From positions 186,001 to 250,000 of the forward strand of contig NZ_JAHKSH010000003.1 of assembly GCF_019720895.1 (NCBI RefSeq): a DNA stretch of 64,000 nt, written 5' to 3'. This DNA is from Microbacterium salitolerans (GTDB lineage Bacteria; Actinomycetota; Actinomycetes; Actinomycetales; Microbacteriaceae). The notes beneath the pieces are model-generated. The model worked only from the letters and a program-made list of their open reading frames with translations, was not told the DNA's origin and did not search any database. A program made the position numbers and the translations under genes. Positions 54,482-63,017 of this stretch are shown here, piece by piece; positions within the stretch are counted from its first letter, which is position 1, and every line of letters begins with the position of its first letter.

Positions 54482-55426
54482 ATGGAATGGGTGAGCGATG
54501 TGTCGGCGGGCGACTGGATCCGGGAGCGGCTGGAGTGGGATCCGCAGGCCTGGACGATCCACCACCTCGTGCCGGAGGGGATGCCCGCCTACGCGCGGAT
54601 CTTCCATCCGATCCACCGCGAGCGGCCGGTCGGGCGGGCGTGGCCGCCGGAGGGCGACCTCGACGCGTGGGAGCGGTTCGCCACCGACGAGCCCGAGATC
54701 GACGCGGAGAGGATCACCTGGAAGCAGGCCGCAGATGTCTTCGGTGCGACGATGCACCCCTTGGCCCAGTGGGGCGGGATCATCGGTGCGGAGCCCGACG
54801 ACTGGAACCCCGAATCGGCCCGCGACGCCGACGGATGGCGCTACGACGGTCCGAACGGGGGTGGGATCATGCCGGAGGTGCTCGCCGGCCTGGCGGCACC
54901 GCTCCTCGCGCACACGTCGACGCCCGACGACGGCTTCGTTGCCGTCTGGGAGGGCTGGGGTGATCTCGTGGGGGCGATGTCATCCCGCCACGGGCTCCGT
55001 GGCGACACTCCCCACGAGGCACTGATGCAGGCCAGCGTGAAGGACGTGTTCAACAACGTCTTCCGTCGACCCAAGTGGCGCCCGGGGATCCTCTCCGACG
55101 AGATCTCGCGCGGTCCGCGACTCGAGCTTCGCGATCGAGGCCATGTGCTCTTCCGCGCGACGCCGCGCACGTGGGCAGATCCGTCGTGGCCTGCACGCGT
55201 GCCGTGGAGCGAGGAGAACTCCGAGTGGACGCACCCGCCGAGCCTCATCTGGCCGGCGGGGCGAGAGTGGGTCGTGGCGGGCGACATCGACCTTGACACG
55301 TCCCTCGTCGCGGGATCCGTCGACCTGATCCACGCCCTTGTCGAGGATCCGGCGGTCGAGGCGTCCGAGATCCCCGCCGGCGGACGGCTCTGGGGCCCCG
55401 ACCCGATCAATGGGCCGCGCGGCTGA
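54482..55426 (+). CDS. Conserved-looking hypothetical protein, unknown function
   Basis: 314 aa from ATG 54482. No family is recognised. The protein is Trp- and Asp-rich with no signal or membrane helix, so it should be cytosolic. Segments with regular structure include WDPQAWTIHHLVPEGMPAYA, DVFGATMHPLAQWGGIIGAE and DLDTSLVAGSVDLIHALVED. The C-terminal part resembles SMI1/KNR4-like or toxin-immunity proteins in its Trp-rich composition, but this is weak. A strong hairpin lies just after the stop. The leaderless promoter and regular codon use support a real gene. Confidence 0.78.
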   Translation: MEWVSDVSAGDWIRERLEWDPQAWTIHHLVPEGMPAYARIFHPIHRERPVGRAWPPEGDLDAWERFATDEPEIDAERITWKQAADVFGATMHPLAQWGGIIGAEPDDWNPESARDADGWRYDGPNGGGIMPEVLAGLAAPLLAHTSTPDDGFVAVWEGWGDLVGAMSSRHGLRGDTPHEALMQASVKDVFNNVFRRPKWRPGILSDEISRGPRLELRDRGHVLFRATPRTWADPSWPARVPWSEENSEWTHPPSLIWPAGREWVVAGDIDLDTSLVAGSVDLIHALVEDPAVEASEIPAGGRLWGPDPINGPRG

Positions 55427-55431
55427 GCTCG

Positions 55432-55459
55432 TACGGGATCCGAGACCGCGGATCCCGTA
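55432..55459 (+). terminator. Hairpin terminator
   Basis: TACGGGATCCG (55432-55442) pairs perfectly with CGGATCCCGTA (55449-55459) over 11 bp with a 6-nt loop, 6 nt after the preceding stop. Confidence 0.75.
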
Positions 55460-55466
55460 ACCCCGT

Positions 55467-55488
55467 GTTCACTCAGTATTCCGTTCCG
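55467..55488 (+). promoter_or_regulatory. PHO-box-like direct repeat upstream of the phn operon
   Basis: GTTCACTCAGT (55467-55477) matches the 11-nt PhoP unit known in streptomycetes (GTTCAYYYRGN). The next 11 nt, ATTCCGTTCCG (55478-55488), is a degraded second unit. Its position before a phosphonate-type transporter is suggestive; the second unit is poor. Confidence 0.4.
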
Positions 55489-55530
55489 GTACCGACAGTC
55501 TCGTAATTGCCGGTCACCTCGCGTCGCCAC

Positions 55531-55579
55531 GATGAAGCCATCCCCGCTCGGGGAGCCTCCCCTCCCGAAAGGCTTCATC
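55531..55579 (+). promoter_or_regulatory. Structured 5' leader next to the PhnD-like start codon
   Basis: GATGAAGCC (55531-55539) pairs with GGCTTCATC (55571-55579), ending one base before ATG 55581. A nested hairpin TCCCC/GGGGA (55541-55545 with 55550-55554) sits inside. The GAAAGG that could serve as ribosome-binding site (55567-55572) overlaps the 3' strand of the outer stem, so folding would hide it. Confidence 0.5.
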
Positions 55580-55580
55580 C

Positions 55581-56498
55581 ATGCGACTTCGCGCACCCCT
55601 CGCCCTCGGCGCTCTCGCCGCAGGTTCCGCGCTCCTTCTCGCCGGATGCTCGGCGAGCTCCGCCGACGCCGGCACCGATGACGACGTGATCCGCCTCGCG
55701 ACGCTTCCGCTGACGGACGACCCGTCGGTCGAGACGCCTGTCGAGGCGCTGACGACCCTCCTCGAGGAGGAGACGGGCATGACCGTCGAGGTCACCGATG
55801 TGCCCAACTACTCGGCCGTGATCGAGGCGATCCGCGGCGGCCACGAGGACATCGGCCTCATGAGCGGCTTCCCGACGGCGCTCGCGGTCAGCACGGGCGA
55901 GGTCGACTCGCTCGTCGCGTGGCCCGGAACCGACGAGCCCGTCTCCACGTGCCTCGTGCTCGACGACTCGCCCCTGCAGTCGCTCGAGGACATCGAGCCC
56001 GACACGACGATCGCGTTCGCCGACCCCGCCTCCAGCTCGGGCTTCTTCATGCCGACGCACATGCTCGACGCGGCCGGGCTCACGGCGGGCGAGGACTACG
56101 AGGAGCTCTTCGCCGGCGGTCACGACCGCAGCTTCATCGCGCTGCAGGAGGGCCAGGCCGACGTCGCCTGCACGTCGACGATCTTCCCGTCGATGGCGGG
56201 GCAGGGCGATCCGATGTTCCCCTTCGACGAGGGCGAGACGCGCTCGATCGGCGAGAGCATCGGCATGCCGATCTCGATCTCGGTGCTCGGAAACCAGGAG
56301 ATGAGCGAGGAGAAGCGCGCGGCTCTTCTCGAGGCGCTTCCCGCCGTCTTCTCGGAGGACAACCGCGACGAGCTCGGTCTCTACATGGAGGGCTTCCCCG
56401 AGGGCGTCGAGCCCGTCGTGGAGCCCGACACGGAGATCTTCCAGCCCTTCGTGGACATCGCCGCCATCGCCGACGTCGACATCTCGGACCTCGAGTGA
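55581..56498 (+). CDS. Phosphonate/phosphite-type ABC transporter substrate-binding lipoprotein (PhnD-like)
   Basis: 305 aa. A signal peptide with lipobox (LRAPLALGALAAGSALLLAG, Cys23) anchors it to the outer membrane face. The PhnD fold follows: IRLATLPLTDDPSVETPVEA, VEVTDVPNYSAVIEAIRGGH, GLMSGFPTALAVSTGEVDSL and DPASSSGFFMPTHMLDAAG, which carries the Ser/Thr phosphonate-binding loop. PhnD relatives also bind phosphite, hypophosphite or other oxyanions, so the ligand is open. First gene of a five-gene operon with translational coupling throughout. Confidence 0.9.
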   Translation: MRLRAPLALGALAAGSALLLAGCSASSADAGTDDDVIRLATLPLTDDPSVETPVEALTTLLEEETGMTVEVTDVPNYSAVIEAIRGGHEDIGLMSGFPTALAVSTGEVDSLVAWPGTDEPVSTCLVLDDSPLQSLEDIEPDTTIAFADPASSSGFFMPTHMLDAAGLTAGEDYEELFAGGHDRSFIALQEGQADVACTSTIFPSMAGQGDPMFPFDEGETRSIGESIGMPISISVLGNQEMSEEKRAALLEALPAVFSEDNRDELGLYMEGFPEGVEPVVEPDTEIFQPFVDIAAIADVDISDLE

Positions 56499-56500
56499 TC

Positions 56501-57304
56501 ATGCAGACCGCGACGGCTCCCGAGCCCACGATCACCGACGAGCGGCGTGTCCGCATCCGCGACCTGCGCGTGCAGTATGCGCCGGACGCGCCCTTCGTCC
56601 TCGACGGCGTCGACCTCGACCTGCACCGCGGCGAGATGGTCGCCCTTCTCGGCTCGTCCGGATCCGGCAAGTCGACGCTCATGAAGGCCCTCACCGGCTT
56701 CGCCCCCATCAGCTCCGGCACCGTGCAGGCCGGGGACTTCGACGTCGCGCACCTCGGGCGCGGCCAGCTGCGCCACCTGCGGTCGCACGTCGGCCAGGTG
56801 TTCCAGCAGTTCAACCTCATCGGCCGCCTCAGCGTGCTGACGAACGTGCTGACCGGATCCCTGTACGGCGCGGGCCCGGTCAACATGCTCGGCACGTTCC
56901 GCAGCGAGGACCGCAAGCGGGCGCTCGAGCTCCTCGACCGCGTCGGCATCGCGCACAAGGCGGGCGACGAGGCGCGCTCCCTCTCGGGAGGTCAGCAGCA
57001 GCGCGTCGCGATCGCGCGGGCTCTCATGCAGAACCCGAAGCTGATCCTCGCCGACGAGCCCGTCGCGTCGCTCGACCCCAAGATGAGCCGCGTCGTGCTC
57101 GAGCTGCTGCACGCCATCGCGCGCGAGGAGCGGATCCCCGTGCTCGTCAGCCTGCACGTGGTGCCGCTCGCGCTGGAGCACTCCGACCGGATCGTCGGCC
57201 TGCGCCACGGCGAGATCGTCGTCGAGGGCGCGACGCCTCAGCTCGATGAGGCGATGCTCGCCCCGGTCTACGACATCGACGACGACGCGGAGGAGGCGAA
57301 CTGA
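56501..57304 (+). CDS. Phosphonate-type ABC transporter ATP-binding protein (PhnC-like)
   Basis: 267 aa from ATG 56501. An in-frame GTG at 56495 overlaps the preceding stop (GTGA) and may be the true start because it couples translation. Walker A LLGSSGSGKSTLMKAL, Q-loop GQVFQQFNLIGRLSVLTNVL, signature LSGGQQQRVAIARALM, Walker B LILADEPVASLDPKMS and H-loop LVSLHVVPLALEHSD are clear. The NLIGRLSVLTNVLTG block is typical of PhnC. It energises the permease encoded next. Confidence 0.93.
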   Translation: MQTATAPEPTITDERRVRIRDLRVQYAPDAPFVLDGVDLDLHRGEMVALLGSSGSGKSTLMKALTGFAPISSGTVQAGDFDVAHLGRGQLRHLRSHVGQVFQQFNLIGRLSVLTNVLTGSLYGAGPVNMLGTFRSEDRKRALELLDRVGIAHKAGDEARSLSGGQQQRVAIARALMQNPKLILADEPVASLDPKMSRVVLELLHAIAREERIPVLVSLHVVPLALEHSDRIVGLRHGEIVVEGATPQLDEAMLAPVYDIDDDAEEAN

Positions 57305-58176
57305 TGGCCATGCTCGAAGCCCAGGCCCACCCGCAGGAGCCCAAGAGGAAGCCGCGCAGGAAGGCGACCCAGCAGACCCAGCTGGATCCGCACGCCCGCG
57401 AGCGCATGGAGAGAGCGTTCCGGATTCCGAGGGCGCGCTTCCTCGTCGGCGTCGTCGCCGCGGTCGCCCTCTTCCTCTGGTCGGCGAACGGCGCGCAGTT
57501 CGACTTCCTCAAGCTCGGCGAGGGCGCCGCGAACATGGGCGAGTTCGTCCTGCGGATGTTCCCGCCGGACTTCTCGAACTTCGACACCATCGTGCTGCTG
57601 CTCATCGAGACGCTGCAGATGGCGATCGTCGGAACCGTGCTCGGCTCGGTCCTGTCCCTCATCATGGCGTTCGGCGCCGCGAGCAACATCGCGCCGAGGT
57701 GGCTGTACTACCCCTGCCGCTGGGCGATGAACATCATCCGCGCGCTGCCCGACCTGGTGATCGCGCTGATGTTCGTGTCGGCCGTCGGACTCGGGCCGTT
57801 CGCGGGGATCCTCGCCATGACGATCGGATCCATCGGCACGATCGGCAAGATCTTCGCCGAGGCGATGGAGGCCGTCGACCGCGGACCCATCGTCGCGATG
57901 GAGTCGGTCGGCGCGTCGAAGCGCCAGGTCATCCAGTACGCGATCCTGCCGCAGGCCCTGCCGATGCTCACCAGCTACACCCTGCTGCTGTTCGAAGGCA
58001 ACGTGCGCGGAGCGACGATCCTCGGCCTCGTCGGCGCGGGAGGCATCGGCCTCGAGCTCACGACCGCCATGAACCGCTATGAATACGGCTACCTGTTTGC
58101 GATGGTGATCTGCATCATCGTGCTCGTCACGATCATCGACCAGGTCAGCGCCATCATCCGAAAGAAGATCACATGA
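57304..58176 (+). CDS. Phosphonate-type ABC transporter permease (PhnE-like)
   Basis: 290 aa. ATG 57304 overlaps the PhnC stop by one base. The N-terminal 40 residues are basic and cytosolic, then about six helices (FLVGVVAAVALFLWSANGAQ, IVLLLIETLQMAIVGTVLGS, LVIALMFVSAVGLGPFAGIL). The EAA loop for ATPase contact is AMESVGASKRQVIQYAILPQ followed by the conserved ALPMLTSY. One permease gene serves as homodimer. The end overlaps the phosphatase gene (ATGA). Confidence 0.92.
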   Translation: MAMLEAQAHPQEPKRKPRRKATQQTQLDPHARERMERAFRIPRARFLVGVVAAVALFLWSANGAQFDFLKLGEGAANMGEFVLRMFPPDFSNFDTIVLLLIETLQMAIVGTVLGSVLSLIMAFGAASNIAPRWLYYPCRWAMNIIRALPDLVIALMFVSAVGLGPFAGILAMTIGSIGTIGKIFAEAMEAVDRGPIVAMESVGASKRQVIQYAILPQALPMLTSYTLLLFEGNVRGATILGLVGAGGIGLELTTAMNRYEYGYLFAMVICIIVLVTIIDQVSAIIRKKIT

Positions 58177-58937
58177 CTCTCACGTCCGAGCTCCCGCTCA
58201 CCGCCCCCGTCAACCTGCGCGACCTCGGCGGGATCCCCGTCGCGGGCGGCACGCTGCGCCCGGGATTCGCGATCCGGGCCGACGATCTCTCGGTCGTCGA
58301 TCACGCGAGCGCGGCGGATCTCGTCGACGCGGGCCTCGCGGCCGTCGTCGACCTGCGTTCGCACAACGAGGCGCAGTTCACGGGGCGCGGGCCGCTGGGC
58401 GAGATGCCCGTGACCTACCACCACGTGCCGTTCATGGCGTCGCTCGGCGAGGCGCGCGAGAGCGCGTCGCCCGACGAGATGATCGACCAGACGCAGTTCG
58501 AGCGGATGTACATCCGCATGTACGAGTCGGCGGCGCCGCGCATCGTCGCGTCGCTCGGCGTCATGGCGACGGCGCCCGGGGCGACCGCGTTCCACTGCGC
58601 CGCGGGCCAGGACCGCACCGGCGTGCTCGCCGCGTCGCTGCTGCTCGCGCTCGGCGCCGCGCACGACGTCATCGTCGAGGACTACACGCGGACGGGTGTG
58701 AACTCGCAGGCGATCATGGAGCGTCTCGCGCCCGTGATGGGGCCGATCATGGCGCAGCATGGCTTCGACCTCGAGGACGCCGCCCGGGCGGCGACCCGCA
58801 AGGAGTTCTCGCCCGCGCCGATGGAGGGACTGCTCGCCCACCTCGAGAAGACGTACGGAGATCCCCTCGTGCCGCTGCGCGAAGCCGGGCTCACCGACGG
58901 CCTCGTCGCGACGCTTCGGGAGCGAGCGCTGGCGTGA
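58173..58937 (+). CDS. Tyrosine/dual-specificity phosphatase-like protein in the phn operon
   Basis: 254 aa. The N-terminal NLRDLGGIPVAGGTLRPGFA is the opening of the bacterial PTP (MptpB/LipA-like) family. The active-site CX5R signature is HCAAGQDRTGVLAASLLLAL with Cys142 and Arg148. The general-acid region is VVDLRSHNEAQF. Members hydrolyse phosphotyrosine or phosphoinositides, and other phosphoesters are possible. Start ATG 58173 overlaps the PhnE stop by 4 nt. Membership in a transporter operon suggests it works on the imported compound or senses it (inference). Confidence 0.9.
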   Translation: MTLTSELPLTAPVNLRDLGGIPVAGGTLRPGFAIRADDLSVVDHASAADLVDAGLAAVVDLRSHNEAQFTGRGPLGEMPVTYHHVPFMASLGEARESASPDEMIDQTQFERMYIRMYESAAPRIVASLGVMATAPGATAFHCAAGQDRTGVLAASLLLALGAAHDVIVEDYTRTGVNSQAIMERLAPVMGPIMAQHGFDLEDAARAATRKEFSPAPMEGLLAHLEKTYGDPLVPLREAGLTDGLVATLRERALA

Positions 58938-59548
58938 GCGGAGCGGTTCTCGACGCCGGGGTCGCCGCGCGCGGCCCCGGCCGTCCGCGCACCGAGGGTC
59001 ACGACGAGCGGATCCTCGACACCGTCACCCGGCTGATCGACGACGGAGCGCAGGTCACGGTCAATGCCGTGGTGGCCGGCTCGGGCGTCTCGCGCGCCGC
59101 GCTGTACCGGAGATGGCCGAGCATGACCGACCTCATCGCGGCCGCCCTGGACCGCGGCCGCGCGGCGGTCGAGGTCGACCTGAACGGCGACATCAAGCAG
59201 GCGCTCGTCGCGCTGCTGTTCGGGGATCCCTCGGCGGTGCGCGGCGCGACGTACACCGAGCGGCGGTTCCGCACGCGGCTCGCCCTCGTGATGCAGAACC
59301 CCGAGCTGCAGCAGGCCTACTGGACGTCGCACGTGCGGCGGCGCCGCGGATCCGTCCACGCCGCGCTCGCCGAGGCGGTGCGCCGGGGCGAGCTGCGCGA
59401 CGACATCGACATCGACGCCTGCATCGACATGATCAACGGCGTCTTCTACTATCAGGCCGTCGTGCGCGGCTCCCGCATCGAGGCTCCCGACGTCCGTGCG
59501 CGCTGCCGCGCGGCATTCGAGGTGGCCTGGCGGGGGATGGCGGCGTAG
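58934..59548 (+). CDS. TetR-family transcriptional regulator
   Basis: 204 aa from GTG 58934, overlapping the phosphatase stop by 4 nt (GTGA). The N-terminal TetR helix-turn-helix lies at about residues 20-65 (DERILDTVTRLIDDGAQVTV, SGVSRAALYRRWPSMTDLIA). The C-terminal ligand domain has the usual helices (DDIDIDACIDMINGVFYYQA). As last gene of the operon it probably controls phnDCE and the phosphatase in response to a ligand (inference). Confidence 0.92.
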   Translation: MSGAVLDAGVAARGPGRPRTEGHDERILDTVTRLIDDGAQVTVNAVVAGSGVSRAALYRRWPSMTDLIAAALDRGRAAVEVDLNGDIKQALVALLFGDPSAVRGATYTERRFRTRLALVMQNPELQQAYWTSHVRRRRGSVHAALAEAVRRGELRDDIDIDACIDMINGVFYYQAVVRGSRIEAPDVRARCRAAFEVAWRGMAA

Positions 59549-59621
59549 CGCCACGGATCCGTTCCGGCGGACCCGCGACGGGTGTCCCGGATCCGCGCCG
59601 CATCTCGCCCATACTGGCCAG

Positions 59622-60659
59622 ATGATCGCGATCGACATCGTTCCCGTGGCGCTGCCCGAGACCGTCGATGCACCCGATGCGCGCGACTTCGTCGACTACG
59701 TCGCCGTGACGAACGCGGCGATGCGCGAGCAGACCGGATCCGCCGCGCTGCGGCAGCGGCCGGAAGACGTGCTCGCGAGCATGCGGGAGACGGACCATGC
59801 GATGTGGTCGGCGTTCCTCGCACGGATCGACGGCGACGCGGTCGGCGCCGCGCAGCTCGTCGCGCCGTTCGGCGAGGGGTCCCACGCGAGCATGGGCGTC
59901 TTCGTGACGCGGCGCATCAGCGGCGGCCGCATCGAGACGATGCTGATCAAGGAGGTCGAGCGGGCCGCACGCGATCTCATGCGCAGCCGGATCCGCGCCG
60001 TCTCGCTGCACCGTGCGGATCCCGGCGGGCCGACGATCGCGTCGGAGGACGACGCCGGATCCGTGCCGAGGGATCCGCAGTCGCGCTCGCTGTCCGACGC
60101 GGGGTACGCGCTCGGCCAGGTGATGCGGTACAGCAGCTGCGACCCGCAGGATCGTCGGATCGACGAGCATCTCACCCGGGCGCGCTCGCGGACGACGCAC
60201 GACTACGAGATCGTCTGGTGGGTGGGATCCGCCCCCGAGGACATGGTCGACGACTACGCCGACGTGCTGGGCCACGCGACCGCCGACGAGTGGGACATCG
60301 CGCGGGTGCGAGCGCGCGAGGCGCGGTTCCGCGAGAGGGACGGTGTGCTCGGCGTCGCGGGAGCCCGCCACCTGCGCACGGGGCGCCTCGTCGCCGTCAG
60401 CGAGCTCTTCATCGGCCAGGACCGCTCCGCGACCACGGCGACGAAGAACACGCTCGTCGTCCCCGAGCATCGAGGCCACCGGCTCGGCCTGCTCACGAAG
60501 TGCACAGCTCTCACCGCGTGGCGCGACGTCGCGCCCGCGTCGACGGAGATCGTCACCGCCAACCCGGAGGACGACGCCCACCTGCTCGCCATCAACGAGG
60601 CCGTCGGCTTCGAGCCGATCTACTCGTCGGGGGAGTGGCACAAGATCATCGCGGTGTGA
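59622..60659 (+). CDS. GNAT-superfamily N-acetyltransferase, two-module type
   Basis: 345 aa from ATG 59622. Length and layout suggest two GNAT-like modules, as in mycothiol synthase-type proteins. The N-terminal module (residues about 1-130, FLARIDGDAVGAAQLVAPFG) lacks a clear acetyl-CoA site. The C-terminal module has VAVSELFIGQDRSATTATKN, acetyl-CoA loop VVPEHRGHRLGLLTKCTALT and TANPEDDAHLLAINEAVGFE. The substrate is unknown. The possible -10 CATACT (59610-59615) ends 6 nt before the ATG. The following 139 nt (60660-60798) hold nothing I recognise. Confidence 0.85.
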   Translation: MIAIDIVPVALPETVDAPDARDFVDYVAVTNAAMREQTGSAALRQRPEDVLASMRETDHAMWSAFLARIDGDAVGAAQLVAPFGEGSHASMGVFVTRRISGGRIETMLIKEVERAARDLMRSRIRAVSLHRADPGGPTIASEDDAGSVPRDPQSRSLSDAGYALGQVMRYSSCDPQDRRIDEHLTRARSRTTHDYEIVWWVGSAPEDMVDDYADVLGHATADEWDIARVRAREARFRERDGVLGVAGARHLRTGRLVAVSELFIGQDRSATTATKNTLVVPEHRGHRLGLLTKCTALTAWRDVAPASTEIVTANPEDDAHLLAINEAVGFEPIYSSGEWHKIIAV

Positions 60660-60798
60660 AGCGCTCCCCGAGGCAGGATCCGGCGCGTGTCGCCTCCGAG
60701 CGCGCCGAGACGCTGACGATGCGCTCGCTCGCTGGGGATTTCGGCGGATCCGCGGATCTCTCGACGAATGTTCAGCGGCTCGCGGCAGCCCCGACCGG

Positions 60799-61128
60799 TC
60801 AGCTGAACGCGACGACGGCCGCGGCCGCGATGCCCAGCAGCATCACGAGGCCGCCGAGCGCGAAGACCGCGGACGGCGGGGGCGCGACGCCGTTGCGGGA
60901 GCCGGCGAGCAGTCGCCGCGAGCGGGAGCGCTGCGTCGCGCCGAGCACGACGGCGCCGACCGATGTCAGAAGCGCCGTGACGATGAGGACGATGCCGATG
61001 GTCTCCGCCCATCGCACGCCGATGAGCCCCGCGAGCAGCATCGCCGACGACGTCCTGCTCCACGCGAGCCACGTGCGCTCGGGCTGCAGGCCGGCGTCGC
61101 CGACCGTCTTCGCGGGCGCCGCGGTCAT
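60799..61128 (-). CDS. DUF202-family membrane protein
   Basis: 109 aa from ATG 61128, overlapping the upstream gene by 4 nt. The DUF202 opening GLQPERTWLAWSRTSSAMLL is followed by three membrane helices (IGIVLIVTALLTSVGAVVLG, FALGGLVMLLGIAAAAVVAF). Function unknown. The protein is paired with a second DUF202 protein encoded just upstream, and the two may form a heteromer. Confidence 0.85.
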   Translation of the reverse strand: MTAAPAKTVGDAGLQPERTWLAWSRTSSAMLLAGLIGVRWAETIGIVLIVTALLTSVGAVVLGATQRSRSRRLLAGSRNGVAPPPSAVFALGGLVMLLGIAAAAVVAFS

Positions 61129-61529
61129 GCCGTGAGGACCATCACGATCGCGCCGGCCGCGCCCGCCGCCGAGACGAGGGCGAGCAGCGGCACGATTCCG
61201 GGAACGGGAAGCGGCCGTCCGTGGCGCATGCTCGACTCGACCCGCCACCAGCGGGTGCAGGCACCGACGCTGATCAGCACGCCGACGGTGATGACGGCGA
61301 TTGCGATGCTCTTGTGCGCCACCTCGGGCCAGGTGCCGATCCCGAATGCGCCGAGCGCGACGCCGCCCGCGATGAACGCGAGGGCGGTCCGGATCCACGC
61401 GAGGAACGTGCGCTCATTGGCGAGCGAGAAGCGCGGATCCGGTTCCGTCCCGCCGCGGAAGACGCGTCGCGTCAGCGGCCCGCGGCTCGGGGACCGGGGT
61501 GCGGGATCTTTCGACTCGTCAGGCGTCAT
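61125..61529 (-). CDS. DUF202-family membrane protein (YidH-like)
   Basis: 134 aa. The N-terminus carries an Arg/Pro-rich cytosolic stretch, then the family motif DPRFSLANERTFLAWIRTAL and three helices (LAFIAGGVALGAFGIGTWPE, SIAIAVITVGVLISVGACTR, LLALVSAAGAAGAIVMVLT). It forms a two-gene operon with the 109-aa DUF202 protein. YidH-type proteins have no established function. The 76-nt gap to the MFS gene has no clear hairpin. Confidence 0.88.
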   Translation of the reverse strand: MTPDESKDPAPRSPSRGPLTRRVFRGGTEPDPRFSLANERTFLAWIRTALAFIAGGVALGAFGIGTWPEVAHKSIAIAVITVGVLISVGACTRWWRVESSMRHGRPLPVPGIVPLLALVSAAGAAGAIVMVLTA

Positions 61530-61605
61530 CGGGCACCACGCTACTCGCTGGCATCCGCGCCAATCCGGGTGGGGTGATGGGGATTCGGGCGGCGGCGAGG
61601 TCGAG

Positions 61606-62991
61606 TCATCGTGCGGACCTCGTCAGCTGCGGCGTCGCGGCCCCCTTCGGACCTGGACTGGCGGAATCGTCGTCAGTCTCTAGCGGCCGGCGGCGGTAGA
61701 GCGCCACTGCACCGGCGCCGACCAGCGCGAAGAAGGCCCAGTACGCCCCGATCCACCATTCGCCGCCCGAGGGGAGCAGCATGAATGCCGACGCGATCAT
61801 CGGAGTCATACCTGCGCCGATGGCCGCGGCGGCCTGATAGCCCAGCGAAGCTCCTGAATAGCGCACCTCCGGCGGGAAGAGTTCGGCGACGTACGCAGCG
61901 ATGGGTCCGTAGACCATCCCCTGGACGATTCCGTTGCCGACCACGATCGCGACGGCGTAGTTCCCGAGCTCGCCCGTCGCGATGAGGTGGGCGAGCGGGA
62001 AGGCCGCTGCTGCGGTCGTGAGCGTCGCGATCACGAGCGCACGTCGGCGGCCGATTCGGTCGCTCACGCGGGCCATCGCGAAGGTCACGATCATCGTGAC
62101 CACGGCTGCAGCGGCCTTCCAGTTGAGGACGGCGGTCTTGTCTTCCCCCGCCTCCACGGCGACGGAGACGCCCCATACCGTCACGATCGCCTGCGTCGTG
62201 TAGACGCTCATCGTGACGAGCAGCGCGATCGCGACAGGGGCGAGATGGTGCCGCATGACGTCGACGAGGGGAATCCGACGGGAGTCGCGCTCTGCTTCGA
62301 GCGACTGGAAGGCGGGGGTCTCAGCGACGCGCAGCCGGACGACGAGCCCCACGACGATGAGCACGGCCGACAACAGGAAGGGAATCCTCCAGCCCCAGAT
62401 GACGAATTGGTCGCCGGTGAGGACGGTCATGAGGGAGAGGACGAGCGTCGCGAGCACGGCGCCGGCCGGCCCGCCGGCGTTGGCGAACGCCGCGGCGAAG
62501 CCGCGCTTGTCCTTCGGAGCATGCTCAAGCGCCATGAGGGCCGCCCCGCCCCACTCTCCGCCGACGGCGATGCCCTGTGCGATCCTCAGCACCAGGAGCG
62601 AGATCGGCGCGATGGCGCCGATCTGCGCGGTCGGCGGCATGAGACCGATCAGGATCGTGACGGCACCCATCATCAGCATCGAGAACACGAGGGCCTTCTT
62701 GCGCCCGACGCGGTCGCCGAAATGGCCGAAGATGATGCCGCCCAGCGGTCGAGCGATGTACCCCGCTGCGAGTGTGGCGAACGAGGCGAACAGGGCCAGG
62801 CCCGGACCGAGGTCAGCGAAATACAGGGCGCTGAACACGATCGACGAAGCCGTCGCGTAGAGCATGAAATCGTAGAACTCGATCGCCGACCCGATGAAGC
62901 TCGACGCGAGGATGCGTCGCATATCGGTGGTGTTGAGCGACGTCTGGACACCTTCGGCGTCTGTCGTGGAGCTGCGTCGTTGCTGATCCAT
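61606..62991 (-). CDS. MFS transporter, metabolite:H+ symporter (MHS) family
   Basis: 461 aa from ATG 62991. Twelve helices with MHS hallmarks: RRILASSFIGSAIEFYDFML at the start, loop 2-3 FGHFGDRVGRKKALVFSMLM and loop 8-9 ARVSDRIGRRRALVIATLTT. The Ser/Asp/Arg-rich motif GEWGGAALMALEHAPKDKRG is typical. Relatives carry citrate, proline/betaine, shikimate or dicarboxylates; the substrate is unknown. It starts 26 nt after the stop of the metallo-hydrolase gene, so a hydrolase product may be the transported compound or the reverse (inference). Confidence 0.92.
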   Translation of the reverse strand: MDQQRRSSTTDAEGVQTSLNTTDMRRILASSFIGSAIEFYDFMLYATASSIVFSALYFADLGPGLALFASFATLAAGYIARPLGGIIFGHFGDRVGRKKALVFSMLMMGAVTILIGLMPPTAQIGAIAPISLLVLRIAQGIAVGGEWGGAALMALEHAPKDKRGFAAAFANAGGPAGAVLATLVLSLMTVLTGDQFVIWGWRIPFLLSAVLIVVGLVVRLRVAETPAFQSLEAERDSRRIPLVDVMRHHLAPVAIALLVTMSVYTTQAIVTVWGVSVAVEAGEDKTAVLNWKAAAAVVTMIVTFAMARVSDRIGRRRALVIATLTTAAAAFPLAHLIATGELGNYAVAIVVGNGIVQGMVYGPIAAYVAELFPPEVRYSGASLGYQAAAAIGAGMTPMIASAFMLLPSGGEWWIGAYWAFFALVGAGAVALYRRRPLETDDDSASPGPKGAATPQLTRSAR

Positions 62992-63017
62992 GGGGTTCTC
63001 TCTTCCGAACGGAGGTG

